Shown here piece by piece: positions 24,370 through 33,304 of a stretch of DNA of 64,000 nucleotides; position 1 is the first letter of the stretch, and every line of letters starts with the position of its first letter. Source of the stretch: Myxococcales bacterium (GTDB lineage: Bacteria > Myxococcota_A > Polyangia > Polyangiales > Ga0077539); NCBI GenBank assembly GCA_016793325.1, contig JAEUKI010000031.1:62001-126000 (forward strand). Reading direction: 5' to 3'. The position numbers and the translations under genes are program-made. The notes below the pieces were generated by a model that was not told the origin of the DNA, did not search any database, and saw only the letters and a list, made by a program, of their open reading frames with translations.

Positions 24370-25956
24370 TCACTGACTCACGAGCACGAGCTTGTCCGTG
24401 CGCGCGCGGAGCTCCGCGCAGACCTCGGGGGAGAGGGGATTTCCATCGAGGTTGATGCTCTCGAGCGAGGCGAGCTTCTCGCTGTCGCACAGGATCTTCG
24501 CGCCCTCGTCGCCGATGCGGTTGTGCGACAAGTCCAAGTGGCGAAGCCCCGTGAGCGTCCCTTGCGCGATCGCGCGCGCGCCCTCGTTGCCGATCGCGTT
24601 GGACGACAAGTCCACCGTGTGGAGCCACGAAAAGTGCGGCGCTTCGCCGAGCGTCACCGCGCCGAGATCGCCCAGTCGATTGAAGGGCAGCGCCAACGCT
24701 GAGAGCGTCGCGAGCGCGGCGCTGTCCGCGAGCGCGGCGGCTCCTGCGACGGTGATCCCGCCGCCCGAGATCTCGAGCGACGCGAGGAGCTTGCACGCGT
24801 CGTGCTGCGCGATGGCCGAGGCGATGTCGTTTCCACCGCTGTTTCGACCGCCTCGTTTGGAGGTGTCCGCAGAGGGCGCCTCCGCGAGCGAGAGCGTCCG
24901 AAGCGGCGCGAAGTCTTCGAGCTCGATCACCGCGAGGAGCTCGCCGACGCCGGACCACGGGCCGAGAAATCGAAGGCCGTTGCAGCGAAAGCCCGCCCCC
25001 GAGACGGCGTCCTTCACGCGCTCGGCGCCGGTTCCGGGCGCGACGTCGAAGGTGTTGTCTGGATCGACGCACGCGTCGAGCGCGGCGAGCAACTGCGCGC
25101 CGTCGTCGAAGCGATGGGCGGGGAGCTTCTGGATGCAGCGACGCAAGATCGCGCGCAGCGCGGGCTCGATCTCCGCGAGCAACGGAGGTGTTTCGCTCTG
25201 CACCGCGTGCATGATCGCGTACCAGGGAGCGTCCGGCCGATCGAACGGATTGCGACCCGTGAGCGCCTCGTACATCGTGAGCCCGAGCGCCCAGATGTCC
25301 GCGCGCGCGTCGACGGCGGCGGGCGTTCCGAAGGTCTCGGGCGCCATGTACGCGGGCGTTCCGTGGAAGCGATCGTTGACCGTGATCCTCGCGTCGCGCA
25401 GCTGCGCGATCCCGAAATCGAGGACCTTCGGCAGAGGCGGTCTCCCGAGCGCCGATCGATCCACGAGAAACACGTTGTCCGGCTTGATGTCCCGATGCAC
25501 CACGCCCGCCGTGTGCGCGACGGCGATCGCGTGAACGACCGGGCGCATCAGCGCGACGACCACCTCGGGCGCGAGCCTCTGTTCGGGCTGCTCGCTGATG
25601 TAATCCGCCAGCGTTTCTCCACGCAAAAGCTCTTGCACGAGGTACAGGTGTCCGTCGCTCTCGCCCGCGTCGATGATGTCCACGACGTTCGGGTGCGGTT
25701 GCCCGTCGACCCGAATGCGGTTGGCGGCGAACGCTTCGCGCCGAAATCGCTCGACGAGCTCGGCCTGGTTCTTGTGCTCTCCGTGGAGGATCTTGATGGC
25801 GCACGGCCGGCCCACAACGACGTTGTTGGCGACGTAGACCGCGGCCGTCCCGCCGAAGCCGAGCAGCGATTCGAGCCGATATTTCTCGGAGAGCGTCACT
25901 CCGATGCGCGCCTCTGCGCCCTGTCGTAGACGCAGGTACTCGTCGCGTTCTGTCAC
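24370..25956 (-). CDS. Ser/Thr protein kinase with C-terminal LRR domain
   Basis: 528 residues from GTG 25956 (a TTG at 25995 would add 13). The Hanks-type kinase domain is complete: Gly loop LLGFGGTAAVYVA, catalytic Lys in CAIKILHG, HRDIKPDNVFL, DFGIAQLRD, then GTPAYMAPETFGTP, and DIWALGLTMYEALTGRNPF. All catalytic residues are present, so it should be active. After residue 390 come leucine-rich repeats of the ribonuclease-inhibitor type (LHTVDLSSNAIGNEGARAIA, LRHLDLSHNRIGDEGAKIL). No transmembrane helix is seen, so it is cytoplasmic. The LRR part probably selects partners. Convergent with the Cys-rich lipoprotein gene. Confidence 0.93.
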   Translation of the reverse strand: MTERDEYLRLRQGAEARIGVTLSEKYRLESLLGFGGTAAVYVANNVVVGRPCAIKILHGEHKNQAELVERFRREAFAANRIRVDGQPHPNVVDIIDAGESDGHLYLVQELLRGETLADYISEQPEQRLAPEVVVALMRPVVHAIAVAHTAGVVHRDIKPDNVFLVDRSALGRPPLPKVLDFGIAQLRDARITVNDRFHGTPAYMAPETFGTPAAVDARADIWALGLTMYEALTGRNPFDRPDAPWYAIMHAVQSETPPLLAEIEPALRAILRRCIQKLPAHRFDDGAQLLAALDACVDPDNTFDVAPGTGAERVKDAVSGAGFRCNGLRFLGPWSGVGELLAVIELEDFAPLRTLSLAEAPSADTSKRGGRNSGGNDIASAIAQHDACKLLASLEISGGGITVAGAAALADSAALATLSALALPFNRLGDLGAVTLGEAPHFSWLHTVDLSSNAIGNEGARAIAQGTLTGLRHLDLSHNRIGDEGAKILCDSEKLASLESINLDGNPLSPEVCAELRARTDKLVLVSQ

Positions 25957-26161
25957 GGCCCGGAGCTTACTCTGGATGCCGTCGATCGAGACCAATCACG
26001 CGACGTGTCGCTCGCTTCTCGCGAACCTGTCGTCAACTGGCGAGACGCTCGACCGCCAGCCGCCATGGCGGCCGCCATGGCGAGCCGCCAGGGGCCCTCG
26101 CGCGAATCGCAGCAAATCATCACGATTTTGCGCGGCACGATCGCTGCGACGCCTCGCGAGC

Positions 26162-26638
26162 ATGCACCAACCACACGCACCGCTCGCCGCCACCACCCTT
26201 CGCCAGAGTCTGCAGGCCGATCCGCGCGCGACGCGGGTCCCGCGCCCGTCTGTGTTTCGTCGCGACGAGCTGCTCGGCGCGAGGTTCACGCGGTACACCG
26301 GCGGCGTGAAGCTCGTGTCGTCGCTCGACGCGCTGGCGGTGCGAGCGCTCATCGACGAGGGATTTCTCGAGCCGACGAGCTGCGCCAATCCTGCGGCGCC
26401 GACGGCCACGGTGTTCGCGCACTTTCTCGAGCGCTGGGCGCCCGCAGCGCGCGCGGGGGGCTACGCGCGCTCGCACCGAAGCAGCGACGGAGGCGTCGTG
26501 CTCGACGCGCTCGAAGTGTCGCTCGCGGTGCTGCCCGCGGCGGCGCGAGACCGAGCGTGGTGGGAGTTCTACGAGATCGCGGTCAACGCCGACGGGCAGC
26601 AAGAGCGTGACGGAAAGCTCGTCGCCTACTGGGAGTAA
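26162..26638 (+). CDS. Small soluble protein, unknown
   Basis: 158 residues starting MHQPHAPLAATTLRQSLQAD. It has an ordered core (GVKLVSSLDALAVRALIDEG, TATVFAHFLERWAPAARAGG, AWWEFYEIAVNADGQQERDG) and no signal peptide or membrane segment. Family not recognised. The upstream part of the open frame has a different, Arg-rich composition and was left out. The 205 bp between it and the divergent kinase gene contain a short GC-rich near-palindrome (GCCGCCATGGCGGC) of unknown role. Confidence 0.65.
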   Translation: MHQPHAPLAATTLRQSLQADPRATRVPRPSVFRRDELLGARFTRYTGGVKLVSSLDALAVRALIDEGFLEPTSCANPAAPTATVFAHFLERWAPAARAGGYARSHRSSDGGVVLDALEVSLAVLPAAARDRAWWEFYEIAVNADGQQERDGKLVAYWE

Positions 26639-26699
26639 CCACCCGTGTGATGGTGAGACAGCCAACTCCGGGCGAGGGCGTGTATTCTTCTGCTGGAAA

Positions 26700-27785
26700 A
26701 TGCACACACGAGTTTCTTGGCGAGCACGCGCGGTCGTCGCGATGACCGTCGCGCTGTCGCTCGGACTGGCGGCGCCCACGGTCGTGGCGCAAACGGCTGC
26801 GGCACCGACCGGCACCGAAGACGAAGCAAACGCGGCGATCGCGCGAGGCGTCGCGCTGCGACAAGCGGGCAACGACGACGAGGCGCTGGCTGCGTTTCGA
26901 CAGGCGGATCAGATCTTTCCTTCTCCGCGCGCGAAGGCGCAGATCGCCCTCGCCGAGCAGGCGCTCGGGCAGTGGGTGATGGCGGAGCGGGACCTCCGCG
27001 CGGCGCTCGCGTCCGAGAACGACCCATGGATTCAACGCAATCGCGAGGCGCTCGCCGTGGCGCTCACGCAGATCGCGTCGCGGCTCGGCTCGCTCGAGGT
27101 CCGCTGCGCGACCGCGGGCGCCGAGGTCTTCATCAACGAAGAGCGCGTGGGAGCGCTTCCGCTCGCGGACGCAGTGCGCGTTCCCGTCGGGACGATCGCG
27201 ATCGAAGTGCGGGCGCCTGGACACTCGAGCCAGCGTCGCTCGGTCGAAGTGACATCGGGAGCGCGCTTGCGTGAAGTGTTCACGCTCGTCGCGTCGCGCG
27301 CGTCCGTCGCAGGGGAGGGCGCAGACAACAACGGCGCGAACAACGGCGCAGGCGGGTCGAATCGCGGGTCGAACGGCGGGTCGAACGGCGGGTCGAACGG
27401 CGGGCGCGACGGTGGCGAGCCGCGCGCCGCGGGCGTTCCCGTTGGGCCGATCGTGGTGCTCGGCGCGGGGGCGGTGAGCCTCGGACTCGCGGGTGTGTTC
27501 GCGGGCCTGCGCGGCGGAGCGATGTCCGCGTGTCGCTACGTCGCTGCGTCGGACACGCTCGAGTGCGCGACGACGGCCGATGCGAATCGAGCCCGCGCGG
27601 GCGCGGGGTTCACGACGGGACTCAACGTCACGCTCATCGGCGGAGCGCTGCTCGTCGCGGGCGGAGGCGCGTGGCTCGTCGCTTCGCTGCTCACGAGGCC
27701 GCGCGCAAACGAACAAGCGCGGGTCGCTGTGATGCCCATGGTGTTCACGAACGGCGCCGCGATCGCCGTCGGCGGGAGGTTCTAG
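26700..27785 (+). CDS. Secreted/membrane protein with TPR and PEGA domains
   Basis: 361 residues. MHTRVSWRARAVVAMTVALS begins a signal peptide that ends near VVAQ (likely cleaved). Residues 30-120 form TPR-like helices (ANAAIARGVALRQAGNDDEA, LAAFRQADQIFPSPRAKAQI). A PEGA-type domain follows (LEVRCATAGAEVFINEERVG, PVGTIAIEVRAPGHSSQRRS). Then a linker of SNGG repeats and two hydrophobic helices (VPVGPIVVLGAGAVSLGLAG, LNVTLIGGALLVAGGGAWLV) near the C-terminus. This TPR-PEGA-two-helix layout is common in myxobacteria; function unknown. The next gene starts 4 bp downstream, suggesting an operon. Confidence 0.86.
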   Translation: MHTRVSWRARAVVAMTVALSLGLAAPTVVAQTAAAPTGTEDEANAAIARGVALRQAGNDDEALAAFRQADQIFPSPRAKAQIALAEQALGQWVMAERDLRAALASENDPWIQRNREALAVALTQIASRLGSLEVRCATAGAEVFINEERVGALPLADAVRVPVGTIAIEVRAPGHSSQRRSVEVTSGARLREVFTLVASRASVAGEGADNNGANNGAGGSNRGSNGGSNGGSNGGRDGGEPRAAGVPVGPIVVLGAGAVSLGLAGVFAGLRGGAMSACRYVAASDTLECATTADANRARAGAGFTTGLNVTLIGGALLVAGGGAWLVASLLTRPRANEQARVAVMPMVFTNGAAIAVGGRF

Positions 27786-27789
27786 ACTG

Positions 27790-29520
27790 ATGCGTATCGA
27801 ACGAACGATCGTGTGCTCAGCGCTTCTGTGCGCGAGCGCCCTCGTAGGCTGCAGCTATCCGAAGGTCGAAGACCTCTCGATGCGCGACTCCGGCAACGAC
27901 GTCGCGACGGACATGGGCGTCGACACCGGCGTCGATGCTGGAACGGACAGCGGTGCGGACACTGGGATCGACACGGGCGTGGACACGGGCGTGGACACCG
28001 GCGTGGACACCGGCGTGGACACCGGCGTTGACACGGGCGTGGACACGGGCGTGTGCGTTCCGTCGGGCATGGAGACGTGCGACGGACGCGACAACGACTG
28101 CAACGGGATGATCGATGACGTCCCGGCAGCCATGCTCACGGCGTCGCCGAACTGCGGTCGCTGCGGCAACGATTGCGGCGCGGGAGCGTGCCAGAACAAC
28201 GTGTGTACGCCGTACGCGTCGACCGGCGCCAACGGGGCGTTCATGGCCACGGCAGGCATGACCACGACGCTGGCTCCGGGGGTCTACAACTTCACGACGA
28301 TCACGATTCCGGCGGGAGCGACGGTGCGCATGTCCGCGGGCAACGGCGTGCTCGACCTGCGCGCGAACGGCGCGGTCGTGATCGACGGAACGATCGACCT
28401 TGCCGGTGGAAACGGCGGCAATTCGCTCGGCGCAGACAACATCATGCCGCGCTGCAACCTCAACCCGGGACCGGCTGGCGGAGGGCTCGGAGGCGCCGCG
28501 GGGCTCGGCAGCGCAGTGACCGCTCAGAGCTTCGATGGCTGCAACACGGCCAACGCCGCTGGGGGCAACGTCGACGGGGTGAACGGCAACGGCGCCAACG
28601 GCAATCGCGGCGCGCACATGGGCTGCTGCAGCGGCATCGGCGGTCGAAACGGCGGCGGCAACGCGGGCGGTCGGCGCGGCTCGGGCGGCGGTGGCGGAGG
28701 CGGCTCCGCCGGCGGCGGAGGCGGAGGCGCGCTGTTCACCTTCGACGGCACAGGAATTCAACTCGTCAGCGGCGGCGCTGGCGGCGTGATCGGCATGAGC
28801 GCGGTCTCGATGGGCGGCGCCGCGACGTGCATGGGCGTCAACTGCATGGTGACCGGCGCGCGGCCCGGTGAGGCGGCGCTCGGCGCGACCGCGGGCGGAT
28901 CGGTCATGCTCGCGGTTCCTTCGGGATCACCGAGCGCGGCGTCCTCGGGCGGCGCAGGCGCAACGATGGGACGCGAGGCCTTCGCGGACCTCGCTGTCAC
29001 GCGGTTGATTCCGGGCTCTTCGGGTGGCGGCGGCGGCGGCGGCGGCGATCCGTGCCCTGCGTTCGGGTATTCGTACGGCGTCGGCGGCGGCGGCGGTGGC
29101 GGCGGCGGCGCGCTGCGGATCATCACGACGAGCACGATGACGATCAGCGAAACGGCCAGGATTTCTGCGGCCGGCGGCGCCGGTGGCGACGGCGCGAGCA
29201 ACGTCTCGAGCGGCGGCGGCGGCGGCGGCAGCGGCGGGACGATCGACCTTCGCTCCCCGAGGCTCGTCGTGCGCGCAGGCGCGACGATCACCGCCGCGGG
29301 CGGCCGCGGTGGAACCGCAGTGGGCCCGAACAGCGGCGCTGGCGGCAACGGTGGTCCGGGCCGCGTGCGGCTCGCGCTCGACGCCGCGGGCGCGTGCACC
29401 GTCACCGCGAGCGCGTTCACGTCGCACACGTTTTCAATGCCGACGGGCGAGCCCGGGCCGTGCGCCGTGTCGCGCACATCGACCCTCGGGACGGTGTACG
29501 TCTCGCGCTTCCCCGAGTAG
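27790..29520 (+). CDS. Glycine-rich lipoprotein with DTGV linker and MopE motif
   Basis: 576 residues. MRIERTIVCSALLCASALVGCSYP gives lipobox LVGC (split here: signal MRIERTIVCSALLCASALVG then Cys). A long DTGV repeat linker spans about residues 40-88. Then comes METCDGRDNDCNGMIDD, a MopE-like putative metal-binding motif, and CGRCGNDCGAGACQNN. From residue 150 the body is a glycine-rich, beta-helix-like domain with long Gly runs (SGGGGGGGSAGGGGGGA) and strands such as ATVRMSAGNGVLDLRANGAV. It resembles self-assembling surface or adhesin proteins. Probably cotranscribed with the PEGA gene. GC skew in the Gly runs is high. Confidence 0.85.
   Translation: MRIERTIVCSALLCASALVGCSYPKVEDLSMRDSGNDVATDMGVDTGVDAGTDSGADTGIDTGVDTGVDTGVDTGVDTGVDTGVDTGVCVPSGMETCDGRDNDCNGMIDDVPAAMLTASPNCGRCGNDCGAGACQNNVCTPYASTGANGAFMATAGMTTTLAPGVYNFTTITIPAGATVRMSAGNGVLDLRANGAVVIDGTIDLAGGNGGNSLGADNIMPRCNLNPGPAGGGLGGAAGLGSAVTAQSFDGCNTANAAGGNVDGVNGNGANGNRGAHMGCCSGIGGRNGGGNAGGRRGSGGGGGGGSAGGGGGGALFTFDGTGIQLVSGGAGGVIGMSAVSMGGAATCMGVNCMVTGARPGEAALGATAGGSVMLAVPSGSPSAASSGGAGATMGREAFADLAVTRLIPGSSGGGGGGGGDPCPAFGYSYGVGGGGGGGGGALRIITTSTMTISETARISAAGGAGGDGASNVSSGGGGGGSGGTIDLRSPRLVVRAGATITAAGGRGGTAVGPNSGAGGNGGPGRVRLALDAAGACTVTASAFTSHTFSMPTGEPGPCAVSRTSTLGTVYVSRFPE
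27913..28051 (+). repeat. In-frame GVDT-coding tandem repeat
   Basis: About eleven copies of a 12-bp unit (GGCGTGGACACC/G), degenerate at the left end and near-identical from 27975 on. Copy changes would lengthen or shorten the linker without a frame change. Confidence 0.85.
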
Positions 29521-29536
29521 CGCGCGCGACGCGAGA

Positions 29537-29567
29537 GTGCGAGCGATCGCTATCGCGACGCTCGCAC
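29537..29567. terminator. Hairpin between convergent genes
   Basis: GTGCGAGCG (29537-29545) pairs with CGCTCGCAC (29559-29567), and inside it TCGC pairs with GCGA around a TATC loop, leaving one bulged A. It lies between the stop codons of two converging genes, so it could terminate both. No long T run follows, as is usual in such GC-rich genomes. Confidence 0.6.
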
Positions 29568-29569
29568 GA

Positions 29570-30568
29570 TCAGCAGCGCGACTCGATCTGCTCGCTCACG
29601 TAGAGGCCTTCGCGTTCGAACTCGTCCTCGTCGTCCTCGTCCTCGGCGCAGTGCGTGTACTCCACGACCGCCCACCATCGACCACGCCAGCGCGCGACGC
29701 TCACCGCGGGACGTCCGTCGACGATCGCAAGCCGCTCGAAGCTGTCGCGACGAGGCGCTAGCCCGAGCTTCGCGCGTCGAACCTGGTTGTCTTCGTCGAG
29801 GCACGTGATCGAGCCGTCGTCGTGCGCGACGAGCCAGCGTCCCCCGATGTCCTGGTCGAATCGCTCGAACGTCACGCCGTCGCTCGAGGTCAGCATCCCG
29901 TGGGCGCCCGAGCCGAACGTGACCGAGACCGTGATCCCGTCGGGCCACCCAGCGATCCCGTCGATCGACGCGAGCTCGTCGACGGGCAGCGTGTGTCTCG
30001 TCCAACGCGCGCCGTGGTCCGTCGAGCAGAGCAACAGCGGCAGGTTCGGCGCTTCGAAGCCCGCGGCCCACAGCGCGCCAGCGCCGCGCGCGGCGGAGTG
30101 AAGCCCGAATCGCGTCCATGGGCCGCGCATTCCAGCGGGTCTCGCCGTTCCGAGCGCGGGCAGCGACGCTTTGGTCCACCGCGCCGACGGCTTGTCGACG
30201 GAGCGGCGCACGATCCCTTCGTCGCCGACCAACACCGTCGCGTTGTCCGTGCTCGCGCCGGCGACGAGCGACTGCACGAGCGCGCTGTCGTCCGCGACCC
30301 AGCGCGAGCCCGCGAGGCGACGAACGCGCCCGCGACGGCGCGGGCTGTACTCGGTCCACACGGCGTAGAGCTGCCCGTTCGCCGCGGAGATGAACCTCGC
30401 TCCGGGGAGCGTCGAGGGCGTGAGGATCGATCGCGGCGCTCGGTCGAGCTCGCTGTAGATCGAGCAGCCCCGGCTCGTCGACACGAGCAAGCGCCCCGCC
30501 GCGTCGACGTCGACCCGCCTCGCGTCGTCCGAGAATTTCGACCACGAACCTGAAGGGCCCATCGCCAA
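29570..30568 (-). CDS. BNR/sialidase-like propeller protein, unknown function
   Basis: 332 residues, no signal peptide. The sequence is a run of short beta strands with WT/AAG patterns: GRLLVSTSRGCSIYSELDR, ARFISAANGQLYAVWTEYSP, TVLVGDEGIVRRSVDKPSAR, GALWAAGFEAPNLPLLLCST, DHGARWTRHTLP and GMLTSSDGVTFERFDQDIGG. Asp-box-like STDHGARWT and SSDGVTFE suggest a BNR-repeat propeller. The C-terminus has an acidic run (EDEDDEDEFERE). Stand-alone cytoplasmic propellers of this type in myxobacteria are common and uncharacterised. A distant analogue lies at 36.3-37.1 kb. Confidence 0.75.
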   Translation of the reverse strand: MAMGPSGSWSKFSDDARRVDVDAAGRLLVSTSRGCSIYSELDRAPRSILTPSTLPGARFISAANGQLYAVWTEYSPRRRGRVRRLAGSRWVADDSALVQSLVAGASTDNATVLVGDEGIVRRSVDKPSARWTKASLPALGTARPAGMRGPWTRFGLHSAARGAGALWAAGFEAPNLPLLLCSTDHGARWTRHTLPVDELASIDGIAGWPDGITVSVTFGSGAHGMLTSSDGVTFERFDQDIGGRWLVAHDDGSITCLDEDNQVRRAKLGLAPRRDSFERLAIVDGRPAVSVARWRGRWWAVVEYTHCAEDEDDEDEFEREGLYVSEQIESRC

Positions 30569-30685
30569 TCGAACGATACCGCGCCTGTCGCGCAGATGGC
30601 TCGCGGTCCGCGCGGATCGATGCGACGAGGGCTGCGCGCCCCGAGGCGGGGGCGACGCGTTGGCTGGTCGGAGACTGTCCAGCGC

Positions 30686-31615
30686 TCACGCGTGAGCGTC
30701 GCTCGTCGCCTCCCGCACCAGCAAGCGCAGCGCCGCGAGGGCTGGGTCGTTCTGCGAGCGATCGTGCCAGATCTGCTTGATGGTGACCGCGTCGAGCGCG
30801 ATAGGGCACTCCAAGACGACGAGCGGATAGCGCCGTGCCGCCTCGATCGCGAAGCGCCGTGGGAGCACTGCGATTGCGTTGGATTCGGCGACGCACTCAG
30901 GAACGACGCTGAAGTGCGGTACGGAGAGCACGATCGTCCGCTTTCGTTTGTGCGCCGCGAGCGCACGGTCGATGCGTCGCTGCGGCTGGCCGTGAACCGC
31001 GACGTCGATGTGCGGCGTCGTCGCAAACTGCGCGAGCGTGACGCGCGTTCGTATCGTCGCGTGCTTCGACGACGCGAGGCAAACGAGGTCGTCTTTCCAC
31101 AGGACTTCCCCGCGACAACCTCGGGGTAACGACGGCGGAGCGCCGATGAGCAAGTCAACGCCGCCCGACGCGAGCTCGTCGCGAAGCGACTGCACAACTG
31201 GCACGGCGCGAATCCGGACGCCAGGCGCTCGCTGATTCACGATCGCGAGCAGACGCGGGAGCACCGCTGCTTGCACGACATCGGTGCACGCAACGACGAA
31301 CTGCCGACGGAGCCTCGTCGGCGCGTCCGCTCCGGGCGCATCGACGACCTCGCGCAGCAACCCGAGCGCCTCGCGGAGCTTCGGGGCGAGCGCGGCCGCG
31401 CGAGGAGTCGGGAGCAGACCCCGAGGTCCTCTCACGAAGAGGGGGTCGTTGAGCGCCGCGCGTAGCCGTGCGAGCGCGTTGCTGACAGCGGACTGCGTGA
31501 CGTGCAACCGCGCGGCGGCGCGCGTCGCGCTGCCTTCGTCGAAGACGACCGCGAGCACGACAAAGAGGTTGAGATCGATGGCGGATAGATTCATGCGCGT
31601 GATGACGCTCATCAT
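30686..31615 (-). CDS. LysR family transcriptional regulator
   Basis: 309 residues. The winged helix at the N-terminus is plain: LNLFVVLAVVFDEGSATRAA, ARLHVTQSAVSNALARLRAA, then LFVRGPRGLLPTPRA. The effector domain of about 200 residues begins near residue 95 (RQFVVACTDVVQAAVLPRLL). Two ATGs at 31615/31612 or one at 31594 (MNLSAIDLNLF) can start it; the last is the usual LysR beginning. It is divergent from the NAD(P)-binding gene with about 45 bp between, the classical layout in which the regulator controls its neighbour. Confidence 0.95.
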   Translation of the reverse strand: MMSVITRMNLSAIDLNLFVVLAVVFDEGSATRAAARLHVTQSAVSNALARLRAALNDPLFVRGPRGLLPTPRAAALAPKLREALGLLREVVDAPGADAPTRLRRQFVVACTDVVQAAVLPRLLAIVNQRAPGVRIRAVPVVQSLRDELASGGVDLLIGAPPSLPRGCRGEVLWKDDLVCLASSKHATIRTRVTLAQFATTPHIDVAVHGQPQRRIDRALAAHKRKRTIVLSVPHFSVVPECVAESNAIAVLPRRFAIEAARRYPLVVLECPIALDAVTIKQIWHDRSQNDPALAALRLLVREATSDAHA

Positions 31616-31660
31616 GAATCATCACGTGTGCTGTTGGGACCGCGGCGCTACACACGGCGC

Positions 31661-32395
31661 ATGCAATCGAACGCTGCTCCATGGGCGCCGCGCGTGCTGC
31701 TCTTGGGCGCCACAGGCCGCACCGGTCTTTGCCTGCTCGAAGCTGCGCGAGAGGCGAGGGTTTCGGTCACCGCCCTCGTCCGGCGCGAGGGTGTCCTCGC
31801 GGCACGCGAGGGGCTCTCGATCGTCGTTGTCTCGCGGGTAGATGCGGCGAGCATCGCGGAGAATCTCGCTGGGCATACAACGATCATCTCGGCGGTGGGC
31901 CCGCCATCGCTGGGGCCTACGACGGTGTGTGCCGACGTCGCGCGCGCGATGGTCGAAGCTGCGTCTGTGAGCCGCGCGCAGAGACTCGTGGCGATCTCGT
32001 CGGCGCTCGTGGATCGCGGAGCTGGGCTGTTCGCTCGGGCGTTAGCCAGCACGGTGTTTCGCAACGTGGTGCGGGACGCACGCGCGATGGAGGCCACGCT
32101 GCTTGCGAGCGGTCTTCCCGTCGCGATCCTTCGTCCTCCTCGGCTAGTCGATGGCGAGAGACGGCGCAACCTGCTCACGTACCCTGACGGACACCCGCGA
32201 GGACGGCACGTCGTCACCCGCGCGGATGTCGCCGACTACGTCATCGCGCACCATGTTGGATCGCGCGAAGGCTCGATGGTTCTCGGGCTCGCGGCGTCCG
32301 ACACTGGCGCCCAGCGCGACGCCTCGGAGGAAGAAGACGCGCGGCGAGCGCTCTACTCTTTAGTGTCCCGAGCGACTCAACCCGCGTGTCGCTAA
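31661..32395 (+). CDS. NAD(P)-binding NmrA/atypical SDR family protein
   Basis: 244 residues. VLLLGATGRTGLCLLEAARE is the Rossmann dinucleotide loop (GATGRTG, near residue 17) of the NAD(P)H-binding atypical SDR family. TTIISAVGPPSLGPT, QRLVAISSALVDRG, ARAMEATLLASGLPVAILRP and HVVTRADVADYVIAHHVGS are the other expected segments. The family includes flavin-reductase-like and NmrA-like proteins; the substrate is not predictable. Probably regulated by the divergent LysR gene. The last 30 bp overlap a dispersed repeat (see 32363), so the final residues (SRATQPACR) may be repeat-derived. Confidence 0.88.
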   Translation: MQSNAAPWAPRVLLLGATGRTGLCLLEAAREARVSVTALVRREGVLAAREGLSIVVVSRVDAASIAENLAGHTTIISAVGPPSLGPTTVCADVARAMVEAASVSRAQRLVAISSALVDRGAGLFARALASTVFRNVVRDARAMEATLLASGLPVAILRPPRLVDGERRRNLLTYPDGHPRGRHVVTRADVADYVIAHHVGSREGSMVLGLAASDTGAQRDASEEEDARRALYSLVSRATQPACR

Positions 32396-32412
32396 TGGAA
32401 GGCAGAGCCCCT
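32363..32412 (+). repeat. Diverged single copy of the 101-bp repeat 3-prime part
   Basis: The string TCCCGAGCGACTCAACCCGC and what follows (GTGTCGCTAATGGAAGGCAG) align with the end of the third tandem repeat near 56.15-56.19 kb at roughly three bases in four, without gaps of note. It straddles the stop of the NAD(P)-binding gene and is followed by a small hairpin GGCAG/CTGCC (32401-32415). Confidence 0.55.
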
Positions 32413-32437
32413 GCCGCGTGCGCTCTCCGTCGTCGTG

Positions 32438-33304
32438 CTACGGGCGGCCTGCGTCTGCCGTCGCGGCGCTCGCGGCGTGCGTCGGCAGCGTGATTCCGTG
32501 CGCGCCGGCGTAGCGCACGAGGGCCACGGGCCACGGCGCGGGCTGGGCGTTGTGGTCGCGCGCCCAGCGTTCGACCAAGGGGCCGACGACGTCGCGCGGC
32601 GCGGCCTCGAGACCTCGCTGGAGCGCGGTGCAGTCGCCGGTGACGTACGCGGGTTCGAAGAGCTGCGCGGCGATCTCGTCGGGCGAGGTCTTCACGAGCC
32701 GCGTGACGAGCGACGCGGGGACGAGGCACCGCTGCGCGTTGGCGATGAGCGCGGCTTTGTGCGCAAGCAGCGCGGGTCCGTCGATCGCGTCGATGGCTGG
32801 CGATCGAACGGCGTCGCGCAGCTCGCCGCGGTCGATGGCGCGCAACGCCGCGCGGATCGGCGGAAGCGCCGCAGCCACCGCGCGCTCGGAGTCGCCGGTG
32901 ACCGGGTCTCTCGCGGCGAACACCGCGGAGTTGCGCGCGCGATAGATCACTGCGCTCTCGGCGGTGCCCGTGAGGCTGGCGGCGAGGATCGTTCCTTCGT
33001 CGGTCTCCCGCGAGGCGATGTCGACCGCCCGCGCGTTGCACGCTTCTTGGAGCTCGCGCTGCGACCCGCCTCGCTGCTCGCTTCGGGGAACCACCACCTC
33101 GACGAATCCGCCCGCGAAGCACTCGACGCGAAACACCTGCCACATGCGTCCGCCGCTCGCGTCCCCGTGGCAGCGCACGGACGCGCGCCACTCGCGGCTG
33201 CTCTTTTCGCGGAGCGCCTGTCGCTCGCCGCACGAGCGAGCGCAGCTAGCGACCGAGGCACAAAGAATCAAGGCCAACGAGAGCACCTGACGAGGTCGAC
33301 CCAT
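32438..33304 (-). CDS. Lipoprotein, unknown function
   Basis: 288 residues. MGRPRQVLSLALILCASVASC begins with a basic n-region and has a hydrophobic core and lipobox SVASC, then ARSCGERQALREKSSREW. The mature protein is mixed helix and strand with no domain recognised; segments such as RCHGDASGGRMWQVFRVECF and VEVVVPRSEQRGGS suggest a beta core. Start chosen at 33304 because it opens the signal peptide; the frame extends 84 bp upstream without one. Convergent with the NAD(P)-binding gene. Confidence 0.8.
   Translation of the reverse strand: MGRPRQVLSLALILCASVASCARSCGERQALREKSSREWRASVRCHGDASGGRMWQVFRVECFAGGFVEVVVPRSEQRGGSQRELQEACNARAVDIASRETDEGTILAASLTGTAESAVIYRARNSAVFAARDPVTGDSERAVAAALPPIRAALRAIDRGELRDAVRSPAIDAIDGPALLAHKAALIANAQRCLVPASLVTRLVKTSPDEIAAQLFEPAYVTGDCTALQRGLEAAPRDVVGPLVERWARDHNAQPAPWPVALVRYAGAHGITLPTHAASAATADAGRP

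Noticed and set aside
26060..26100. GCCGCCATGGCGGC palindromic block as an operator
   Set aside because: Short GC-rich palindromes are frequent in such sequence; no supporting context.
27913..28051. Regular repeats that look like a CRISPR array
   Set aside because: The 12-bp units are contiguous, in frame with a lipoprotein linker, with no spacers or cas genes.
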